From Oscillospiraceae bacterium (GTDB lineage Bacteria > Bacillota > Clostridia > Oscillospirales > Ruminococcaceae): 64,000 nt of DNA. Location: assembly GCA_025757845.1 (NCBI GenBank), contig CP107211.1, positions 1,426,001 to 1,490,000 on the forward strand, written 5' to 3'. Below are positions 7,944 to 16,254 of the stretch, one piece after another. The position numbers and the translations under genes are program-made. Below the pieces are notes generated by a model, which saw nothing but the letters and a program-made list of their open reading frames with translations, was not told the DNA's origin and searched no databases. Position 1 is the stretch's first letter, and each line of letters starts with the position of its first letter.

Positions 7944-8138
7944 ATGAAAGACGTCCCGATTTGGGAAAAGAGCAATTTGACGCTGGAAGAAGCGGCGGCT
8001 TACTCCGGCATTGGCATCAACAAGCTGCGCGAGATCACCAACGAGGATAAGTGCAAATTTGTTCTTTGGGTGGGAAACAAGCGTCTGATCAAACGTCGCC
8101 TGTTCGATTGCTTTGTCGAGCAAGCATATTCTATTTGA
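7944..8138 (+). CDS. Excisionase-like small DNA-binding protein
   Basis: A 64-residue protein with a MerR-like winged-helix pattern: LTLEEAAAYSGIGINKLRE as the helix-turn-helix, then KFVLWVGNKRLIKRRLFDCF as wing and helix. This is the layout of Tn916-type Xis proteins. The start is the ATG at 7944, nine nt after GGAGG; the longer frame upstream has no ribosome binding site. It lies 127 bp before the integrase on the same strand, as expected for an Xis that tips recombination toward excision. Confidence 0.8.
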   Translation: MKDVPIWEKSNLTLEEAAAYSGIGINKLREITNEDKCKFVLWVGNKRLIKRRLFDCFVEQAYSI

Positions 8139-8265
8139 GAGGCTGCCAAAGGCTGCAAATGTGAAACCGTCCTTTTCTCATTCGCTGCGGGTGGAAATCG
8201 CATGGTTGATGTGTTATACTGACACTGACCTTATAGATGCGCTTTTCACAGAAAGGAGTTTCTAA

Positions 8266-9420
8266 ATGCCTGAAAAGCGCAAGGATAGCAAGGGCCGTGT
8301 TTTGAAGGATGGCGAAAGCCAGAGAGCAAATGGCACTTACGACTATCGTTATACCGATATCCACAAGAAACGACGTTGTATTTACGCTAAATCCCTGACA
8401 GAGCTGCGGAAAAAAGAGGAAGAACTGTGGCGCGATCTGGCAGACGGCATCGACTACGCCGCCGGAGAGATGACGGTGGCTGATCTGGTTGACCGCTATA
8501 TGAACCTGAAACGTGGGTTGAAACCCAATTCACTTCGGTCGTACAACACGGCGGTCAAGCGGATTCATGCTGACCCTTTCGGGCAAAAAGCCATCAAAAC
8601 GGTAAAATTGTCCGATGCGAAAGGCTGGTTCGTGTTTCTGCATGACAGCGGTTTCAAGCAAAACACCATAGGAATCCTGCAAAGCGTTGTCAGACCGGCG
8701 TTTGAGATGGCGGTAGAGGATGACATCATCCGCAAGAATCCATTTAAGTTCAAGCTGTCGGACGTTGTGCCGAAGGACGCTTATGTGCGCAATGCCCTGA
8801 CCAGGGAACAGCAGGAGAAATATCTGCAATTCGTTCAAGACTATGGCGGCAACTATTATGATGATATCGTCATTCTTATGGGAACCGGCTTGCGTGTGAG
8901 TGAGTTGTATGGCCTGACACGAACAGATATCGACTTTGAACGGCACTGTATCCATGTCCGGCGGCAGCTTTGCCGGACGGCTGAAAAGCCCTACTTTGTC
9001 ACACCGCCGAAAACAAAAAGCGGTATCCGCAATGTTCCCATGACAGATACCGTTTGTGCAGCGTTGCGGCGTGTAGTAAAAGCTAGAGCGTCCACGAAAG
9101 TGGAAGCGCTGGTGGATGGTTGCAGCGGATTCCTCTTTCTGGACAAGTCCGGGATGCCGAAGGTGGCAATGCATTTGGAAAACTATATGCGTGGCGTTCA
9201 GGGAAAGTTTGAGAAGGCGTACGGCAAACCTGTTCCGCGCATTACACCTCATGTGCTGCGACACACCTTCTGCACCAATGTTCAGCAGGCCGGACTGGAT
9301 GTAAAAAGCCTGCAATACCTGATGGGACACTCCAATGCCAGTGTGACGTTGGATGTCTACACGCACAGCAGCTTTGAATCGGTTGAAAGAGCCTTTGAAC
9401 AGATCGCCGGCAACCTGTGA
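8266..9420 (+). CDS. int: Tyrosine recombinase/integrase (Tn916 family type)
   Basis: A 384-residue site-specific recombinase. The N-terminal ~60 residues form an arm-type DNA-binding domain, a SAM-like core-binding domain spans about 70-165, and the catalytic domain carries Arg210 (GTGLRVSEL), His329-x-x-Arg332 (HVLRHTF), His355 (GHSNASV) and the nucleophile Tyr365 (VYTH). The full catalytic set is present, so it should be active. AAAGGAG lies ahead of the ATG. The gene runs toward the element's right end, and direct CTTACGCC repeats follow within 25 bp of its stop, which fits an int-att layout. Confidence 0.92.
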   Translation: MPEKRKDSKGRVLKDGESQRANGTYDYRYTDIHKKRRCIYAKSLTELRKKEEELWRDLADGIDYAAGEMTVADLVDRYMNLKRGLKPNSLRSYNTAVKRIHADPFGQKAIKTVKLSDAKGWFVFLHDSGFKQNTIGILQSVVRPAFEMAVEDDIIRKNPFKFKLSDVVPKDAYVRNALTREQQEKYLQFVQDYGGNYYDDIVILMGTGLRVSELYGLTRTDIDFERHCIHVRRQLCRTAEKPYFVTPPKTKSGIRNVPMTDTVCAALRRVVKARASTKVEALVDGCSGFLFLDKSGMPKVAMHLENYMRGVQGKFEKAYGKPVPRITPHVLRHTFCTNVQQAGLDVKSLQYLMGHSNASVTLDVYTHSSFESVERAFEQIAGNL

Positions 9421-9444
9421 TTTTCGACGCATGAAGCGGAATTG

Positions 9445-9499
9445 CTTACGCCGAAACTTACGCCAAAACTTACGCCAATCACCCGGTAAGTGGCGTAGA
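9445..9499. repeat. Integrase arm-type repeats near right end
   Basis: CTTACGCC occurs at 9445, 9457 and 9469 with an exact 12-bp period, followed by an inverted GGCGTA near 9492. This is the expected pattern of integrase arm-binding sites beside attR or attP. Confidence 0.6.
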
Positions 9500-9762
9500 T
9501 TTGCGTAGAAAAGCGTGGATCGTGCAAAAGCGGAGAATCTGGAAAAATCGGCTTGTGGCCTTGATAATTCTACAAAAGTCTACGTTTCCCGATATTCGTG
9601 ATTCGGCTCCAAAAGTGTGGTTTGGAAGGGCGGCATGTACTAAGCCGCAAAAGCGCTCTTATAAAAGTGCCTTAGGGAGGCAGAACTTCTTCGGAGGTTC
9701 TGCCTCCCTTTTTGTATAGCCTGGGTCTCCGTTGCCCACGCTATGCCAAAGGGGGCGTGTCC
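9500..9762. other. Element/chromosome junction region, no gene
   Basis: It holds no credible gene. The crossover site should lie here or in the preceding repeats. No tRNA 3' end was recognised. The hairpin terminator at 9675-9713 has no gene in front of it, so its gene may have been separated from it by the insertion. Confidence 0.4.
9675..9713 (+). terminator. Orphan rho-independent terminator
   Basis: GGGAGGCAGAAC pairs with GTTCTGCCTCCC, followed by TTTTT. It is a strong terminator with only element DNA upstream, and it insulates the penicillin-binding protein gene from element transcription. Confidence 0.8.
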
Positions 9763-11358
9763 ATGTCCGGGCGGAGGGTGCTGGCGCTGTATGCGGCGTT
9801 GTTGTTCGGCTTTGCCGTAGTGCTGTGCAGGCTGTTTTATTTGGCGTCCCGCACGGATTATGCAGCCCGTGCGGCGGCACAGAGCACGGTCACGCTGGAA
9901 CTGCCAGCCCGGCGCGGCGGCTTTTACGACTGCATGGGCCTGCCACTCACCGGGCTGGAAAAACGCTGGATGGCTCTCTGCTTCCCGGGGCAGGAAAATT
10001 ATACCCGCCTGTACGCCTGCACCGACACCGCCGGACAGGAACTGCTGTACCGCAGCCGCAGCCGGGCGGCTCCATTTCTCGTGGAGGTGGACCGGGACAT
10101 GACGGCGCTGGGCATTCCATGCTATGCGGCGTCCCGGCGGTATGCAGCCGCACCGCTGTGCCCGCAGCTGCTGGGGTATCTGGACGGTGATGGCCACGGT
10201 GCTGCCGGGCTGGAAAAAGCACTGGACGCGCTGCTCACCGGCAGCGGGGCACGGGACACCCTGCTGTGCCCGGTGACCGCGCAGGGCACCCTGCGCACCG
10301 GGGAGCAGGTGCAGCATCTGCAGGCGGACAGCGGAGCGGTGGGGGTCCGCCTGACCATCTCCCGTTCTGTCCAGCGGGCGGCCGAGGCGGTGGCGGCGCA
10401 GACCATGACCACCGGCTGCATTCTGGTGCTGGACGTCCGCACGGCAGCCCTGCGGGCCTGCGTCAGTGTGCCGGGTTTTGACCCGGCTGACCCGGCGGCC
10501 AGTCTGGAAGCGCCGGACAGCCCCTTTTTAAACCGGGCCTTGCAGGCGTATGCGGTGGGGTCGGTGTTCAAGCCGGTGCTGGCGGCGGCTGCGCTGGAAG
10601 CCGGCCTTGCGCCGGAGTACGACTGCAACGGCGCGGTGGTGGTGGACGGGCAGATCTTCCGCTGCGCAGGCGGTGTGCCGCACGGCGAGGTGGACCTTTC
10701 GGCCGCATTGGCAAAGAGCTGCAACGGCTATTTTATCCGGTTGGGGCAGCAGCTGGGAGCACAGGCTCTTTTGCAGCAGGCGCAGGCGCTTGGCTTCGGG
10801 CGGAGCATCGGGCTGGCGGAGGGCCTTACCGCCCAGAGCGGAGCCCTGCCGGGAGCCGAGGAACTGGCCCAGAGCGGGCAGCTGGCCAATTTCAGCTTCG
10901 GGCAGGGCAGCCTGCTGGCAACGCCGCTGCAAGTGGCCGCCATGATGAACACCATCGCAAACGGCGGTGTTTACCGTGCGCCGTGCCTACTGGACTGTGC
11001 GCTGGATGAAACATCCGGGGAAGAGCTGTCGGCCTTTGCCCGCCCGCAGGCAGAACGGGTGCTCACGGAGCAGACCGCAGCGGCTCTGCGCACCATGCTG
11101 GAGCAGACGGTGGCCGAGGGCACGGCACAGGATGCTTCCGGCCTGCCCGGCGGGGCGGCGGGCAAGACCGGTACCGCCCAGACCGGGCAGTTCACGGCTG
11201 AAGGGAAAGAGCGCATGAACCTGTGGTTCGCGGGGTTTTACCCGGCCGAGGATCCGCAATACACCATCGTGGTCTTGCAGGACGGACAGACGCAGGCGGC
11301 GGTCTCCAGCGCGGCGGTGTTTGCACAGCTGTGCACGGCACTGCACTGGTTGGGATAA
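9763..11358 (+). CDS. Class B penicillin-binding protein transpeptidase
   Basis: A 531-residue peptidoglycan D,D-transpeptidase. An N-terminal membrane anchor (about 5-28) precedes a reduced dimerisation region and the transpeptidase domain with SVFK (Ser267 nucleophile), SCN (319-321) and KTGT (from 468). The start is the ATG at 9763, seven nt after AAAGGGGG. The protein is short for a PBP2/SpoVD type enzyme and has no PASTA domains, so it resembles the compact FtsI/PbpA group. Its precise role (division, elongation or sporulation relic) cannot be told. It stands alone between the element and secG. Confidence 0.88.
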   Translation: MSGRRVLALYAALLFGFAVVLCRLFYLASRTDYAARAAAQSTVTLELPARRGGFYDCMGLPLTGLEKRWMALCFPGQENYTRLYACTDTAGQELLYRSRSRAAPFLVEVDRDMTALGIPCYAASRRYAAAPLCPQLLGYLDGDGHGAAGLEKALDALLTGSGARDTLLCPVTAQGTLRTGEQVQHLQADSGAVGVRLTISRSVQRAAEAVAAQTMTTGCILVLDVRTAALRACVSVPGFDPADPAASLEAPDSPFLNRALQAYAVGSVFKPVLAAAALEAGLAPEYDCNGAVVVDGQIFRCAGGVPHGEVDLSAALAKSCNGYFIRLGQQLGAQALLQQAQALGFGRSIGLAEGLTAQSGALPGAEELAQSGQLANFSFGQGSLLATPLQVAAMMNTIANGGVYRAPCLLDCALDETSGEELSAFARPQAERVLTEQTAAALRTMLEQTVAEGTAQDASGLPGGAAGKTGTAQTGQFTAEGKERMNLWFAGFYPAEDPQYTIVVLQDGQTQAAVSSAAVFAQLCTALHWLG

Positions 11359-11366
11359 ATGCGGAA

Positions 11367-11396
11367 TTGTGCTTGCTTTTTTGCAGATGGTATGAT
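11367..11396 (+). promoter_or_regulatory. Sigma-A promoter of secG
   Basis: TTGTGC (11367-11372), an 18-nt spacer, TATGAT (11391-11396). A second overlapping reading, TTGCTT with TACTAT, is possible. Confidence 0.55.
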
Positions 11397-11459
11397 ACTA
11401 TATAGTCGTATTTTTGCGTGGTTTTCCCATTCAATTTGAATAAAGGAGCGTTTCAATCC

Positions 11460-11711
11460 ATGTCTGTTATCGAAATCGTTGGCGGCGCGATCCTGCTGGT
11501 CGCTTCGCTGGTCATCGTGTTCCTCACCCTCATGCAGCACACCCACGGCCAGGGCCTTTCCGGCGCCATCAACGGCAGTGCAGGCGGTGCCAACAACGCA
11601 CGCCTGACCCCGGCTGACCAGATGTTGGCCAAGGTGACCCGCATTGCCGGTGTCGTCTTTTTCGTGGTGGCAATTCTGGCTTGCCTGTTCACCGGCCGTC
11701 TGGCAGGTTGA
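11460..11711 (+). CDS. secG: Preprotein translocase subunit SecG
   Basis: An 83-residue inner-membrane protein with two hydrophobic helices (about 3-25 and 57-79) joined by a Gly/Ala/Asn-rich loop containing GLSGAING, the SecG signature. It stabilises SecYEG during SecA-driven export. The start is the ATG at 11460 after AAAGGAG; the upstream in-frame codons include the ribosome binding site and are not coding. It sits ahead of rnr, the usual Firmicutes order, but smpB and ssrA, often next in line, are some 14 kb downstream here. Confidence 0.92.
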   Translation: MSVIEIVGGAILLVASLVIVFLTLMQHTHGQGLSGAINGSAGGANNARLTPADQMLAKVTRIAGVVFFVVAILACLFTGRLAG

Positions 11712-11722
11712 TGCACCCCATG

Positions 11723-11751
11723 CAGCCCCGTGCTCTGACGGGGCTGTTTTT
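11723..11751 (+). terminator. Terminator after secG
   Basis: CAGCCCCG / CGGGGCTG stem followed by TTTTT. It separates secG from rnr. Confidence 0.85.
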
Positions 11752-11896
11752 CTGTGTAAAACCGACATAGTTGAGTAAAAAAGTGCGGGCAGCTGTCTTT
11801 TCGGGCTGCCGCAGCAGGGTGGGCAGCAATGCCCGGAACTGGCAGAGCTGCAGCCCGACGGAGGCCGCAGCCAGGAAGAGCAAGGAGAAAAATATT

Positions 11897-14017
11897 ATGG
11901 CAATGCGCGATAAAATTGAGCACGCGATCCAGAATCAGCCGTGCACCGTGAAGGACCTCAAGTCAAAGTTCGGCGGGGACCGTGGCTCGGACCGCAAGGT
12001 GATGGAGGCCGTGGACCAGCTGGTGCACGAGGCTGTGATCTGTCAGCGGCAGGGCGTTTTCTTTACGGTGCGTTCCGGCCGCGCCGACAAGGCCCTGCTG
12101 TGCAAGGTGGTCAAGCTGGGCAAGAACTTTGCTTTTGTCATGCTGGAGGACGGCACCAGCGATATCTTCATCCCGGGCCGCTTCACCCGCGGCGCCATGC
12201 CCGGTGACAAGGTGCTGGTGGAAAAGTTTGAGCATCCCCGTGTGGAGGGCAGCGACGAGGGCGAGATCCTGGCCGTGCTGGAAGAAAAGAACGATCTGGT
12301 GGGCACCGTCCGCCGTGTGGAGGGCATGCTGAAGTTCGTGCCCGATGACTGCCCCGCCATCTCCATGCGGATGATGCGCGACTGCGAGGGCGGTGCCAAG
12401 GACGGCGACAAGGTGGCTGTGGAGATCCTGCAGCGCGGCAACCGGCAGGAAGATCACCGCGTGGGCGTGGCCATGCGCTTTGGCAGCTCCGACGAGGCCA
12501 AGCGCTGCGCCAAGGCTCTGCTCTATGCGCAGGACATCCGCAGCCGTTTCCCGGATAAGGTCCGCGAAGAGGCCAAGAAGCTGGAAAACGCCGAGGTGAC
12601 CGAGGCCGACTGTGAGGGCCGCATGGATCTGCGCGCTCTGCCCATCTTCACCATCGACAGCGCTGAGACCAAGGACATCGACGACGCCATTAGCCTGACC
12701 AAGACGCCGGAGGGCGGCTTTGAGCTGGGCGTGCATATTGCGGATGTGTCTCACTACGTCAAGCCCGGCAGTGAGCTGGACAACGAAGCCTTTCACCGTG
12801 CCACCAGCGTGTACTATGCCGACCAGGTGGTGCCCATGCTGCCCAAGCAGCTGTCCAACGGCATCTGCAGCCTGAACGAGGGCGTGCTGCGCCTGGCGTT
12901 CTCCTGCCTGATGCGTCTGGACAAGGACGGCAACCTGACCGACTACCGCTTTGTCAAGTCGGTCATCCGCAGCCGTGTCAAGGGCGTGTACTCCGAGATC
13001 AACGCCCTGCTGGCCGGCAGTGCCGACGACGAGCTCAAGGGCAAGTACCACGAGGTTCTGGCTCAGCTGCCCGCCATGAAGGAGCTGTACGGCCACCGTG
13101 CCCGCCTGCGCAAGGAACGCGGCTGCATGGACATCGAGAGCGGCGAAGTCAAGCTGATCCTGGACGAGAACGGCCACTGTATCGACGTGAAGAAGCGCAC
13201 CTCCGGCGAGAGCGAGGCTATGATCGAGGAGTTCATGTTGCTGGCCAACCAGTGCGCCGCCCACTTTGCCCGGGTCAAGCAGATCCCCTTTGTGTACCGC
13301 GTGCACGAGGAGCCCAACGCCGAAAAGCTGGAGCGTCTGCATGCTCTGCTGCAGGCCTGCGGCATCAACGACCACTTTGCCAAGGAGGTGCCCACCCCCA
13401 AGGAGCTGAGCGCCATTCTGGAGGGCGTGCGCGGCGGCCCGTATGAGCAGATCATCAACACCGGTATGCTGCGCTGCATGTCCAAGGCTCTGTACGAGGA
13501 AAAGCCCAAGGGTCACTACGGTCTGGTGCTGCAGGACTATGCCCACTTTACCAGCCCCATCCGCCGCTATCCGGACCTGGCCATCCACCGCATCATGACC
13601 GCGCAGCTCAAGGGCACCGACAAGGACACCATGATCCTGCGCTACACCGATTTTGCGGAGCGGGCCAGCAAGCAGGCCAGCGAGCGCGAAGTCATCGCCA
13701 TGCAGATCGAGCGCAAGGCCGAGGACTGCTACAAGGCCGAGTATGCCCGCCGCCATCTGGGCGAGAGCTACGAGGGCCGCATTTCCGGCGTGACCCAGCG
13801 CGGCCTGTTCATTGAACTGGAGAACGGCGTGGAGGGCTTTGTACCGGCTTCCAGCCTGACCCCCTCCGGCACGATGCTCACCGAGGGCGTGCGCCTGTCC
13901 GACCCCGTCTCCGGCAGGAACTGGAGCCTGGGCGATACCATGATGATCACCATCGTGCGTTCCGACGTCAATCTGGGCAAGATTGACTTTGAGGTGGCCC
14001 AGCCCACCGCAAAATAA
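11897..14017 (+). CDS. rnr: Ribonuclease R
   Basis: A 706-residue 3'-5' exoribonuclease acting on structured RNA, and a partner of trans-translation in mRNA decay. Domains in order: a helix-turn-helix-like N-terminus, cold-shock domains, the RNB catalytic domain with the acidic set around DIDDAI (from about 260), and a C-terminal S1 domain (about 620-700, with GLFIELENGVEGFVP). The start is the ATG at 11897 after AAGGAG; the longer frame begins in the leader. A strong terminator follows. The rnr and smpB-ssrA genes are both in this window though not adjacent. Confidence 0.95.
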   Translation: MAMRDKIEHAIQNQPCTVKDLKSKFGGDRGSDRKVMEAVDQLVHEAVICQRQGVFFTVRSGRADKALLCKVVKLGKNFAFVMLEDGTSDIFIPGRFTRGAMPGDKVLVEKFEHPRVEGSDEGEILAVLEEKNDLVGTVRRVEGMLKFVPDDCPAISMRMMRDCEGGAKDGDKVAVEILQRGNRQEDHRVGVAMRFGSSDEAKRCAKALLYAQDIRSRFPDKVREEAKKLENAEVTEADCEGRMDLRALPIFTIDSAETKDIDDAISLTKTPEGGFELGVHIADVSHYVKPGSELDNEAFHRATSVYYADQVVPMLPKQLSNGICSLNEGVLRLAFSCLMRLDKDGNLTDYRFVKSVIRSRVKGVYSEINALLAGSADDELKGKYHEVLAQLPAMKELYGHRARLRKERGCMDIESGEVKLILDENGHCIDVKKRTSGESEAMIEEFMLLANQCAAHFARVKQIPFVYRVHEEPNAEKLERLHALLQACGINDHFAKEVPTPKELSAILEGVRGGPYEQIINTGMLRCMSKALYEEKPKGHYGLVLQDYAHFTSPIRRYPDLAIHRIMTAQLKGTDKDTMILRYTDFAERASKQASEREVIAMQIERKAEDCYKAEYARRHLGESYEGRISGVTQRGLFIELENGVEGFVPASSLTPSGTMLTEGVRLSDPVSGRNWSLGDTMMITIVRSDVNLGKIDFEVAQPTAK

Positions 14018-14030
14018 AACAAACGCCTGC

Positions 14031-14065
14031 AAAAGCGGAATGACAGCGGTCATTCCGCTTTTTTG
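14031..14065 (+). terminator. Terminator after rnr
   Basis: AAAAGCGGAATGAC pairs with GTCATTCCGCTTTT, with a T run. Confidence 0.9.
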
Positions 14066-14137
14066 TCACAATTTGTACGCATTTCCAACAAAACGGGACA
14101 GTTGTCTAAATTTTATACATGAGGCAGAGTTTGTTTG

Positions 14138-14166
14138 TTGTTCTGCGGGCCAAGGCAGGGTATACT
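14138..14166 (+). promoter_or_regulatory. Sigma-A promoter of oleate hydratase
   Basis: TTGTTC (14138-14143), 17-nt spacer, TATACT (14161-14166), about 65 nt before the start codon. Confidence 0.7.
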
Positions 14167-14231
14167 GTTGCCATAGAGAGCAGCATTGAACTGCTGTAAG
14201 GAAGAAAAAAGCGAAGCAAGGAGGCTTTTCC

Positions 14232-16004
14232 ATGTACTATTCCAGTGGCAACTACGAAGCATTTGCACGTCCCAAAAAGCCGGAGGGCGTTGATCATAAA
14301 TCCGCATATATCGTCGGTTCCGGCCTGGCAGCCCTGACCGCAGCCTGCTATCTGGTGCGTGACGGCCAGATGAAGGGCGAGCATATCCATGTGTTCGAGA
14401 AGGAGGCCCTGCCCGGCGGTGCCTGCGACGGCTACAAGTACAGCATCGGCTACGTCATGCGCGGCGGCCGTGAGATGGACAACCATTTTGAGGTCATGTG
14501 GGACCTGCTGCACTCCATCCCTTCGCTGGAGACCGAGGGTGCCAGCGTGCTGGATGAGTATTACTGGCTGAACAAGGAGGACCCCAACTTCTCCCTTTGC
14601 CGTGCTACCGTGGAGCAGGGCAAGGACGCCCACACCGACGGCAAGTTCGGCCTGTCCGACAAGGGCGCTATGGAGATCATGAAGCTGTTCTTCACCCCGG
14701 ATGAGCAGCTGCAGGACAAGAAGATCACCGACTTCTTTGACGATGAGGTGCTGAATTCCAACTTCTGGCTGTACTGGCGCACCATGTTCGCCTTTGAGAA
14801 CTGGCACAGCGCACTGGAAATGAAGCTGTATATCAAGCGCTATATCCACCACATCGGCGGCCTGCCGGACTTTACCGCCCTGCGCTTCACCCGCTACAAC
14901 CAGTATGAGTCCATCATCCTGCCCATGATCGAGTACCTGAAGGGCTTTGGCGTGCAGTTCCACTACGACACCAAGGTCACGGACGTCAAGTTCGACATTC
15001 AGGGCAGCCGCAAGATGGCAAGCTCGGTCACCGTGGAGCACGCAGGCGAGGTGTCCAACATCGACCTGACCGAGAATGATCTGCTGTTCATCACCAATGG
15101 CGGCTGCGTCGAGAGCTGCACCGTGGGTGCCCAGGACAAGGCAGCCGGTTTCAACCCCACCATCAAGCCGGGCAACGGCTGGGATCTGTGGAAGAAGATC
15201 GCCGCACAGGACCCGTCCTTCGGCCACCCCGAAAAGTTCTGCTCGGATCCGGAGCTGTCCAACTGGGAGAGCGCCACCATCACCACCCTGGATGACAAGA
15301 TCCCGCAGTATATCCAGAAGATCTGCAAGCGCGATCCCTTCAGCGGTCACACCGTCACCGGCGGCATCGTTACGGTCAAGGACTCCAGCTGGCTGCTCAG
15401 CTGGACGCTGAACCGTCAGCAGCAGTTCCGCGATCAACCCAAAGATCAGCTGTGTGTCTGGGTCTACGGCCTGTTCAGCGACAAGCCCGGCGATTATGTC
15501 AAAAAGCCCATGCGCGACTGCACCGGCAAGGAGATCTGCATGGAGTGGCTGTACCACATCGGCGTGCCCACCGACCAGATCGAAGAGCTGGCAGAGCACA
15601 GCGCCAACACCGTGCCGGTGATGATGCCCTATATTGACGCTTTCTTCATGCCCCGTGCCATGGGCGACCGCCCCGACATCGTGCCGGAGGGCGCTGTGAA
15701 CTTTGCCTTCCTGGGCCAGTTTGCGGAGACCAAGCGCGATACCATTTTCACCACCGAGTACTCCATGCGCACCGGTATGGAGGCCGTGTACACCCTGCTG
15801 AACGTGGACCGCGGTGTGCCCGAGGTCTGGGGCAGCACCTACGACGTGCGTGACCTGCTGAATGCAACGGTCAAGCTGCGCGACGGCAAGAAGATCACCG
15901 ACATGGATCTGCCGCTCATCCCGCGTCTGGCCCTGAAGGAAGCTCTGAAGAAGATCGAGGGCACCGACCTTGAGAAGATCCTCAAGGAATACAACGCCAT
16001 TTAA
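14232..16004 (+). CDS. ohyA: Oleate hydratase (FAD-dependent)
   Basis: A 590-residue enzyme of the myosin-cross-reactive antigen family, which hydrates the cis-9 double bond of unsaturated fatty acids such as oleate to 10-hydroxy acids. The nucleotide-binding motif GSGLAALTAACYL lies near 29-41, after a YSSGNYEAFARP N-terminus typical of the family, and the length matches. AAGGAGG precedes the ATG. It is a single-gene unit with its own promoter and terminator. In gut bacteria this activity is linked to detoxifying free unsaturated fatty acids; that role here is inferred from family knowledge. Confidence 0.95.
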   Translation: MYYSSGNYEAFARPKKPEGVDHKSAYIVGSGLAALTAACYLVRDGQMKGEHIHVFEKEALPGGACDGYKYSIGYVMRGGREMDNHFEVMWDLLHSIPSLETEGASVLDEYYWLNKEDPNFSLCRATVEQGKDAHTDGKFGLSDKGAMEIMKLFFTPDEQLQDKKITDFFDDEVLNSNFWLYWRTMFAFENWHSALEMKLYIKRYIHHIGGLPDFTALRFTRYNQYESIILPMIEYLKGFGVQFHYDTKVTDVKFDIQGSRKMASSVTVEHAGEVSNIDLTENDLLFITNGGCVESCTVGAQDKAAGFNPTIKPGNGWDLWKKIAAQDPSFGHPEKFCSDPELSNWESATITTLDDKIPQYIQKICKRDPFSGHTVTGGIVTVKDSSWLLSWTLNRQQQFRDQPKDQLCVWVYGLFSDKPGDYVKKPMRDCTGKEICMEWLYHIGVPTDQIEELAEHSANTVPVMMPYIDAFFMPRAMGDRPDIVPEGAVNFAFLGQFAETKRDTIFTTEYSMRTGMEAVYTLLNVDRGVPEVWGSTYDVRDLLNATVKLRDGKKITDMDLPLIPRLALKEALKKIEGTDLEKILKEYNAI

Positions 16005-16037
16005 GGCCCCCTTTCTCCGGCCTTTTTAAACGGATGG

Positions 16038-16083
16038 GAACGCCCCTGTATGCTGGGACAGCTGCAGGGGCGTTCTCTTTTTT
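16038..16083 (+). terminator. Terminator after oleate hydratase
   Basis: GAACGCCCCTG / CAGGGGCGTTC stem followed by a T-rich tract. Confidence 0.9.
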
Positions 16084-16158
16084 GCGCGGTGATGATGCAC
16101 AATGCAAGGAAAATGGCTGATATGTGAAGGAAAATTGAACAAAACGACATGTTTTGTC

Positions 16159-16187
16159 TTGCTCTTGGCGCGGTTCTGTGTTATGCT
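16159..16187 (+). promoter_or_regulatory. Sigma-A promoter of 5'-nucleotidase
   Basis: TTGCTC (16159-16164), 17-nt spacer, TATGCT (16182-16187), 67 nt before the GTG start. Confidence 0.65.
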
Positions 16188-16254
16188 TGAACCAGTCAGG
16201 GGCAGGGGAGAGCCTGCCCCATCAAATGCCAGAAAAAGAGGAGGTCGTTTTCCC

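Larger units (their letters stand above)
3348..9499 (+). mobile_element. Putative integrative mobilizable element (relaxase, VapE, Xis, Int, hairpin array)
   Basis: The + strand carries, in order, a hairpin array with an embedded zinc-finger gene, an oriT-like inverted repeat, a MobV/Pre-like relaxase, a VapE-family P-loop protein, an excisionase-like protein and a tyrosine integrase ending in arm-type repeats. There are no conjugation (type IV secretion) genes, so it would need a helper element to transfer. The right boundary is near the integrase 3' end. The left boundary is uncertain and could include the restriction genes, so the start given is only the first promoter that belongs to it. 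Confidence 0.7.

Noticed and set aside
9500..9670. tRNA 3' end as integration target
   Set aside because: A CGGCTCCA stretch recalls an acceptor end, but no T arm or acceptor pairing is present.
11963..14053. Very long minus-strand ORF opposite rnr
   Set aside because: A shadow of the GC-rich rnr gene, without ribosome binding site or recognisable domains. The same applies to other long antisense frames, such as 19330-21003 and 34229-35023.
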